DNA of 11,120 nucleotides, taken from CAYZEZ01 sp964477295. Lineage in GTDB: Bacteria; Bacteroidota; Bacteroidia; Bacteroidales; SM23-62. The DNA lies in the NCBI GenBank assembly GCA_964477295.1, contig CAYZEZ010000163.1:1-11120 (forward strand), written 5' to 3'. Of the stretch, positions 6,463-11,120 are shown piece after piece. Under the pieces are notes generated by a model. It made no database searches, was not told where the DNA came from, and saw nothing but the letters and a program-made list of their open reading frames with translations. Both the position numbers and the translations under genes were made by a program. The stretch's first letter is position 1. Every line of letters begins with the position of its first letter.

Positions 6463-6489
6463 GTCATCCTGAACCAGGTTCAGGATGAC
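6463..6489. repeat. 27-nt perfect palindrome between convergent genes
   Basis: GTCATCCTGAACC and GGTTCAGGATGAC are exact inverted arms of 13 bases around one central A. The element lies 12 bases after the trpB2 stop and 7 bases before the end of the minus-strand phosphoesterase gene. It could end transcription from both sides, but the flanking T tracts are poor. Similar GTCATCCTGAAC palindromes are, as I recall, frequent interspersed elements in Bacteroidota genomes, so it may be a REP-like repeat. Only one copy occurs in this window. Confidence 0.85.
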
Positions 6490-6496
6490 TATATTA

Positions 6497-9202
6497 TTAG
6501 AATTCAATTAAGATATCTTCCTGGTCCTTACCGGGGGAGGATAAAATTCCACTTATCTTCTTTATTGCCGGCGTGCCGGGTTCACCAATATGCACAGTAT
6601 ATGTTCCCGGCTTAAATACTTTTGGCTGATATGTATAATCCCGGATTCTCAGGGTATAAATAATCTCATGAGTAGATTCATCAATTACCTGTACAACAGG
6701 GGGATAGTCCAATCCTGATGTTCGTATAACCGGCAGCCATGCCTTCGCTTCCCGTTTATAGTTGTCTTTCATTGAAATGGTCAGGGGCCAGCCCGGGTAT
6801 TGTTCAGCTTCAAATGATTCAGGATCGGAATACCTTGGCCAGCATTCAATGGTTATCAGCTGTGTTTTCTTATTGAATTTTACTATCCCATATCCGGGAG
6901 CGCGATCATGCAATAGTGCTGGTTCAATTCCTGAGATATATGGATTTGATACAGCCCATACGGTTACCCTGTTTCCCAGTCCATCAAAGTATCTTCCGGT
7001 GTACAGAGGCATTCCTTCCTGGTGATTTTCTCCGGGTTCGGGAGGGAACCACCTGCGGGGCCACAGGTTAGCGATAGAGGGCACGCACATAGAATATCCG
7101 GCATCTTCCCATTCATCCACCCCGTGGTGAATGATGCTTCCAAGGTGCTGGTCACCACCGATCATAAAGGCGAATCCTTTTCGGATTACCTTAAGGGCCT
7201 TGTTCCTGCCGGTTTGGGGCCAGCCATTGGAATCCATATCCTTGGCTTTTTTATAATCTTTGGGAATGACTCCCCATGGAAGGGGAGGAAGTTTTGGCGT
7301 TCCATTATCTATCTTAAAGGTATCAGGGAAGGAGGATAAATTAGCAAATATGGTCTGAGAAATGACCACCTTCATATCCACATTTCTCCAATCTGCGGAC
7401 CAGTTTTCAAGAAATTTCAATTGCCTGTCACCCAGTAATTTAGCATTTGGATTATCCAACTTTCTGCCGTCAATTCCTTCAATTAAAGAGAATCCGTTCA
7501 CCACCTTCTTACCCGGTAGCATAACAGAAGGTGCAGATTTAAATTTCCGGTCTTCGAGTACTGCAAAACTGATCCGTCCATAATTCAGATTGCAATAGTA
7601 TACACCAATTTTCTGCTTCACCGGGGTTGGATCATAAGGATCCGGCAGATTGCTGGTCTGTGTCCTCTCTATCATTTTAACCAGGTCAGCAGAGAGTTTA
7701 TAACCTCCCTGGTCCTGCTGCCAGTTACTTTCAAATCCTTTGTAATAATCCGGAAATTCTCCTGGCGCAGGCCATGGCTTGACCTTTGCCCCGCCATCTC
7801 CCCAAAGGTTACCATGGTAAACATCATGGTCATCCGGAATAACCACAGCGGGAATATTTCTTGTCAGCATACCGTGAGCCCAGTAGAACATATACCATTT
7901 GTAAAGGTAATCCAGTTGGGTGTTTTGGGGAGAACTGAAATCCGGAGGAGTCGGGCGGCCTTCATAAACATTATCTCCTGTATATACCAGCAGGTCGGGA
8001 TGATGTTTAGCCACATTGCCGGTCAGGTCTTCATGAGGAAACCAGAGGTAATTCTTAAAATCGAACAGGCCTTCACCCATATGGCCGCTGTTGCTGTTTC
8101 CTGTAAAAGCCGCTATCACAATCTCCTCCTTTTCTTTGGGATCATTGACAATAAGGCCGTAATAATAACAATCCTCTAAAGATCCTTTGTTGTTGATTAC
8201 CTGGTACTTGATCCGGTAATCATGAGACAGGTCCGAATCCCACGAGTCTATTCTGAAATGAGCGGTAAATCCCGGTTCGATTACCTGTGATGTCCCGGCT
8301 ACGGTCCATTTGCCGGATTCCTTATCTATAATCTCCAGATAGGCTTCACGCTGATCAGCCTGACTGATGGGAGGCAATTGTGCTGTTAATTTCAAGATAT
8401 CGTCGCTAATAGTATACAGGACCCCCAGGATCGGTCCGAATTTTTGATCCTGAATGGTTTTCATTTTTGAACCTTTGATATTCCAACCGGCATACCAGAA
8501 TGAGTGACCATTTTTATTTGCACCTCCATTGGCAATCAGGGCAATATTGCCGGTAAGTATCTCCGGATTGGCAATCTCAATTTCTGCGGAATATGATTGA
8601 TCCTTTTGTCCGGCAAGAGATACTGACAGGATCAGATGGTAATGAGATCCTTCAGGAGTCAGTTCGAGCTGAATTTCAAACGATTGATCATTCAGGATGG
8701 GGTGGGGCTGTCCTGATTCCAGAAGCGGTTCAATCGGATCACCGGTGGCATTGTTGATAAATGTAAAATGACCTTCACCATTCAGTGCAGCGATAAGTCC
8801 TCCGCTATTCCCGTGATTTCTATGAATAATTGAACGCCTTCGGTAGTCCATCGACAGATCACCTGCTCCGATCAGAAAACCTGTCCAGTCATTTTCTGAA
8901 AGAATATTTGAACCTGAGATCCTCCCAAATGTTATTCTCATCTCCAGGTCTCCCGGTTTATCAACAAGGCACTGATTGATTAAATGTACAGTTCTTAATG
9001 GTTCATTACCATTGATACATTCCAGGTTGCCATTATGTATCTGCCAATCCTGCAACCTGTTAGCCCAATATTCAGGACCTATCCAATACCTGTCGGGTTG
9101 TTTGTCCCAATAACTGACGAATTGCTCTGTGTGGGTAACTATATCGCAAGAGAATGTGGTAAGCAGAAAGAATATTTCTAATAAAAAAAGTCCATGTTTC
9201 AT
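6497..9202 (-). CDS. PhoD-like metallophosphoesterase lipoprotein
   Basis: This 901-aa protein has an N-terminal lipoprotein signal peptide (hydrophobic residues 5-18, LTTFSC with Cys19), so it is expected to be lipid-anchored outside the inner membrane. Residues about 30-245 look like a beta-rich concanavalin/LamG-type domain, with sequences such as NRLQDWQIHNGNLEC and HSFWYAGWNI. A short beta domain follows (about 255-350). The phosphoesterase domain covers about 360-790 and has YTGDNVYEG (407-415), IPDDHDVYHG (455-464) and FMIGGDQHLG (679-688), the metal-binding motifs of the PhoD/alkaline phosphatase D family. The family's usual cysteine motif at the domain start (FASC-like) is replaced by AAFTGNSNSGH (365-374). 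The last 100 or so residues are beta-rich. The gene follows a sulfatase gene on the same strand at 102 bases, suggesting joint action on a decorated polymer. The substrate is unknown; activity on phosphate diesters is inferred from the family. Confidence 0.85.
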   Translation of the reverse strand: MKHGLFLLEIFFLLTTFSCDIVTHTEQFVSYWDKQPDRYWIGPEYWANRLQDWQIHNGNLECINGNEPLRTVHLINQCLVDKPGDLEMRITFGRISGSNILSENDWTGFLIGAGDLSMDYRRRSIIHRNHGNSGGLIAALNGEGHFTFINNATGDPIEPLLESGQPHPILNDQSFEIQLELTPEGSHYHLILSVSLAGQKDQSYSAEIEIANPEILTGNIALIANGGANKNGHSFWYAGWNIKGSKMKTIQDQKFGPILGVLYTISDDILKLTAQLPPISQADQREAYLEIIDKESGKWTVAGTSQVIEPGFTAHFRIDSWDSDLSHDYRIKYQVINNKGSLEDCYYYGLIVNDPKEKEEIVIAAFTGNSNSGHMGEGLFDFKNYLWFPHEDLTGNVAKHHPDLLVYTGDNVYEGRPTPPDFSSPQNTQLDYLYKWYMFYWAHGMLTRNIPAVVIPDDHDVYHGNLWGDGGAKVKPWPAPGEFPDYYKGFESNWQQDQGGYKLSADLVKMIERTQTSNLPDPYDPTPVKQKIGVYYCNLNYGRISFAVLEDRKFKSAPSVMLPGKKVVNGFSLIEGIDGRKLDNPNAKLLGDRQLKFLENWSADWRNVDMKVVISQTIFANLSSFPDTFKIDNGTPKLPPLPWGVIPKDYKKAKDMDSNGWPQTGRNKALKVIRKGFAFMIGGDQHLGSIIHHGVDEWEDAGYSMCVPSIANLWPRRWFPPEPGENHQEGMPLYTGRYFDGLGNRVTVWAVSNPYISGIEPALLHDRAPGYGIVKFNKKTQLITIECWPRYSDPESFEAEQYPGWPLTISMKDNYKREAKAWLPVIRTSGLDYPPVVQVIDESTHEIIYTLRIRDYTYQPKVFKPGTYTVHIGEPGTPAIKKISGILSSPGKDQEDILIEF

Positions 9203-9217
9203 ATTCGTGTTATTTGG

Positions 9218-9238
9218 TTCCTCGTTCTTCGTTCCTTG
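9218..9238. repeat. Degenerate heptamer repeat, 3 units
   Basis: TTCCTCG, TTCTTCG and TTCCTTG follow each other in the 102-bp spacer between the sulfatase and phosphoesterase genes. They share the 7-bp period of the two arrays around gltD, but the unit sequence differs and only three units are present. The rest of the spacer shows no hairpin or coding sequence I can support. Confidence 0.55.
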
Positions 9239-9304
9239 TTGGATTGGGGTGTTGGTAATGTAGTTTCAAATCCTTCATAGAAGACCACATCCTCTGTTCA
9301 CAGT

Positions 9305-10924
9305 TCACCGATTAGCTCTAATCTCCATTACTTCGGGCCATGGAGTAACTTCAGCTTTTTCAGCCATTTCATTATACAATAGTATCATTTCTTCGAGCAA
9401 TTCCGGTTTGTCCCTGCTGAGGTCATGCATCTCCGATCTGTCAGCCGCCAGATTATATAGCTCCCATGGAGTTTCCACTTTCAGCTCAGGATTATATCTT
9501 GAGACCATCTTCCAGTCTCCCTTTCTGACAGCACGGTTACCTTCATGTTCCCAAAGAAGTGTCCGTTCCCAGTCGGGTTGCTCGTTAAGCAGGATTGGAA
9601 CGAGGCTTCGTCCCATCATGGGTTTGATCTGGTTCCCGTTATATTCATCCGGATAACTACCATCAGCCAGTTCAATAAAGGTTGGCATGATATCAATGAT
9701 ATGAGCTGCTTTTTGTACCGTTCTCCCTCCTTCGATCATTCCTGGTGCCCATGCAATAAATGGAGCGGAGATCCCTCCCTCATGAACCCAGTGCTTGAAC
9801 CACCTGAATGGTGTATTGCTGACATTTGCCCATGCATATTCATAGGAATCAAATGAATCGGGATTTCCGGTTATTCCGGTGGTATACACGTAGTTTCCGC
9901 GGTTCTTGATCCGCTCGTGACAACCACCATTATCTGCAATGAATACAATCACTGTATTTTCGCCGGCACCTATTTGGGTTAGTTTTTTCAATACCCTTCC
10001 AATGTTCTGATCAAGCCTGTCGACCATGGCGGCATAAACAGCCATCCTCAGATCCCACATATCCTTTTCTTCCTCGGAAAGGCTGATCCATTCAGGGATA
10101 TTATCGTGTCGATCAGAAAGTTCCCATTCTGGCAGGATCAATCCCGATTTGATCATTTTACTGTACCGGGCAACCCGAACGCTGTCCCATCCAATCAAAT
10201 ATGTTCCACGGTACTTTTCAATATCTTCCGGCCATGCATGCAAGGGCCAGTGCGGTGCAGTGTAGGGGAGGTAAAGGAAAAAAGGTTCCTCTTTCTCTTT
10301 CTGTTCCTCCAGGAAGCTGAGTGCATAATCAGTAAAGGCATCCGTCATATAAAAACCTGAATCCGGCGGAAAAAAGGGTTTATCATCCAGGGCCATTTTT
10401 CGTGGTAACTGGTTCACCCGATAGGGATTCAGGTTGAAATAATTGCTGGCTCCGTCGATGAGTCCAAAGTACCTGTCAAACCCTCTCTTTACAGGCCATT
10501 GTTCCGGTTCGCCTCCCACATGCCATTTCCCGGCCATATAGGTATTGTATCCGTTTAGTTTCATCACTTCCCCGAGGGTTACACATTCCTTGTTTAAATA
10601 TCCCTGGTATGCAGGGATTCCAAAATCACCCATCATATCACCAACACCGGCCTGATGCTGATATAATCCTGTAAGCAAAGAAGCCCTGGTGGGACAACAC
10701 CTTCCGGCATTATAGAATTGAGTGATGCGCAATCCTTCTGCAGCCAGTTTATTCAGGTTGGGCGTCTGGATCTCTGATCCAAAACAACCAAGATCAGAAT
10801 AGCCCATATCGTCCGCCATTATCAGGATGATGTTTGGTCTTTCACCGGCATTTTCCCGGTCGAATCTGCAGGAAGCTTGTATTAAGGGAAGAGTTATTAT
10901 CAAGTAAATTAATGTTCTTCGCAT
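9305..10924 (-). CDS. Sulfatase (arylsulfatase family) lipoprotein
   Basis: This 539-aa enzyme hydrolyses sulfate esters, probably on a polysaccharide or glycan. The N-terminus MRRTLIYLIITLPLIQASC looks like a lipoprotein signal peptide, with Cys19 as the anchor, although the lipobox is weak. The metal-binding start PNIILIMADDMGYSDLG (Asp38, Asp39) is typical. CCPTRASLLTG contains the C-x-P-x-R signature, with Cys76 as the residue matured to formylglycine. Further active-site motifs are AGKWH (131-135), TAPHWP (His225), IADNGG (Asp331, Asn332) and FKHWVHEGG (about Lys377 to His381). The C-terminal subdomain has WKMV and WELYNLAADRSEMHDL, as in most members. The length is usual for the family and no catalytic residue seems missing. 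It requires a sulfatase-maturing enzyme, not seen here. It is flanked on the same strand by the tail of another gene upstream and a PhoD-like lipoprotein downstream. The preferred sulfate position cannot be told by eye. Confidence 0.94.
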   Translation of the reverse strand: MRRTLIYLIITLPLIQASCRFDRENAGERPNIILIMADDMGYSDLGCFGSEIQTPNLNKLAAEGLRITQFYNAGRCCPTRASLLTGLYQHQAGVGDMMGDFGIPAYQGYLNKECVTLGEVMKLNGYNTYMAGKWHVGGEPEQWPVKRGFDRYFGLIDGASNYFNLNPYRVNQLPRKMALDDKPFFPPDSGFYMTDAFTDYALSFLEEQKEKEEPFFLYLPYTAPHWPLHAWPEDIEKYRGTYLIGWDSVRVARYSKMIKSGLILPEWELSDRHDNIPEWISLSEEEKDMWDLRMAVYAAMVDRLDQNIGRVLKKLTQIGAGENTVIVFIADNGGCHERIKNRGNYVYTTGITGNPDSFDSYEYAWANVSNTPFRWFKHWVHEGGISAPFIAWAPGMIEGGRTVQKAAHIIDIMPTFIELADGSYPDEYNGNQIKPMMGRSLVPILLNEQPDWERTLLWEHEGNRAVRKGDWKMVSRYNPELKVETPWELYNLAADRSEMHDLSRDKPELLEEMILLYNEMAEKAEVTPWPEVMEIRANR

Positions 10925-10999
10925 GGTTACTTTATTATAAGAGTGATTTAAAGTTTATTTCACACAACCCCTCAAATCCTTGGCCCCTCGGCCCCTTTC

Positions 11000-11120
11000 C
11001 TATTTATGGTACAGGTCTAATTTCCCATCCAATTCCAGTGCTATGACAGTGATGTATTCATCCACGACATCTTTTGGTACGTCGATATACAGGATTCCCG
11101 GGATGTTGCGCCAGGATGCT
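11000..11120 (-). CDS. C-terminal fragment of an unidentified protein
   Basis: On the minus strand, 39 codons are open from the window edge (first full codon at 11119-11117) to TAG at 11002-11000. They read ASWRNIPGILYIDVP, then KDVVDEYITVIALELDGKL and DLYHK. The alternating hydrophobic pattern and the phrase ITVIALELDG look like the last strands of a beta-sandwich, as found at the end of alpha-L-fucosidases (GH29) and other secreted glycosidases. That assignment is only a suggestion from a short piece. The gene ends 75 bases before the sulfatase start on the same strand, so the two may be cotranscribed. A glycosidase would fit the sulfatase next to it. Confidence 0.6.
   Translation of the reverse strand, partial: ASWRNIPGILYIDVPKDVVDEYITVIALELDGKLDLYHK

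Noticed and set aside
10982..10996. Two copies of GGCCCCT spaced by one base upstream of the sulfatase
   Set aside because: Two short copies in a low-complexity spacer are not enough to call a repeat or operator.

Overview
The window looks like a piece of a Bacteroidota (probably Bacteroidales-type) metagenome assembly. The clues are moderate GC with AT-rich spacers, no clear Shine-Dalgarno sequences ahead of the genes, lipoprotein signal peptides on a sulfatase and a PhoD-like enzyme, heptameric tandem repeats in several spacers, and two runs of N. No rRNA, tRNA, CRISPR array or transposase was seen.

Layout. (1) 1-2056, plus strand: the end of gltB and a complete gltD, the two subunits of glutamate synthase. 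The spacer between them holds a 10-N gap and five copies of a 7-bp repeat. (2) 2067-2322: a spacer between convergent genes, made of a second 7-bp repeat array and a 100-N gap. Identical 55-bp sequences flank the gap, which looks like an unmerged contig overlap. (3) 4736-2312, minus strand: a compact three-gene operon coding for a 131-aa membrane protein, a 49-aa membrane protein and a 618-aa carbamoyltransferase. It resembles the sxtJ-sxtK-sxtI set of saxitoxin clusters, but no toxin core genes are present here. (4) 4737-6450, plus strand: a trpB2-type tryptophan synthase beta gene. Its leader appears to be a complete tryptophan attenuator, with a 23-aa leader peptide containing W-C-W-R-W-S-W, mutually exclusive hairpins and an intrinsic terminator. 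(5) 6463-6489: a 27-nt palindrome between convergent genes. (6) 11120-6497, minus strand: the tail of an unidentified protein, a sulfatase lipoprotein and a PhoD-like metallophosphoesterase lipoprotein. This is probably part of a locus for degrading sulfated or otherwise decorated glycans.

The most notable items are the trp attenuator controlling a stand-alone trpB2, which suggests that this poorly understood paralogue makes tryptophan in this organism, and the Sxt-like carbamoylation triad, whose smallest member is easily missed. Several spacers also share a 7-bp repeat period with different unit sequences.
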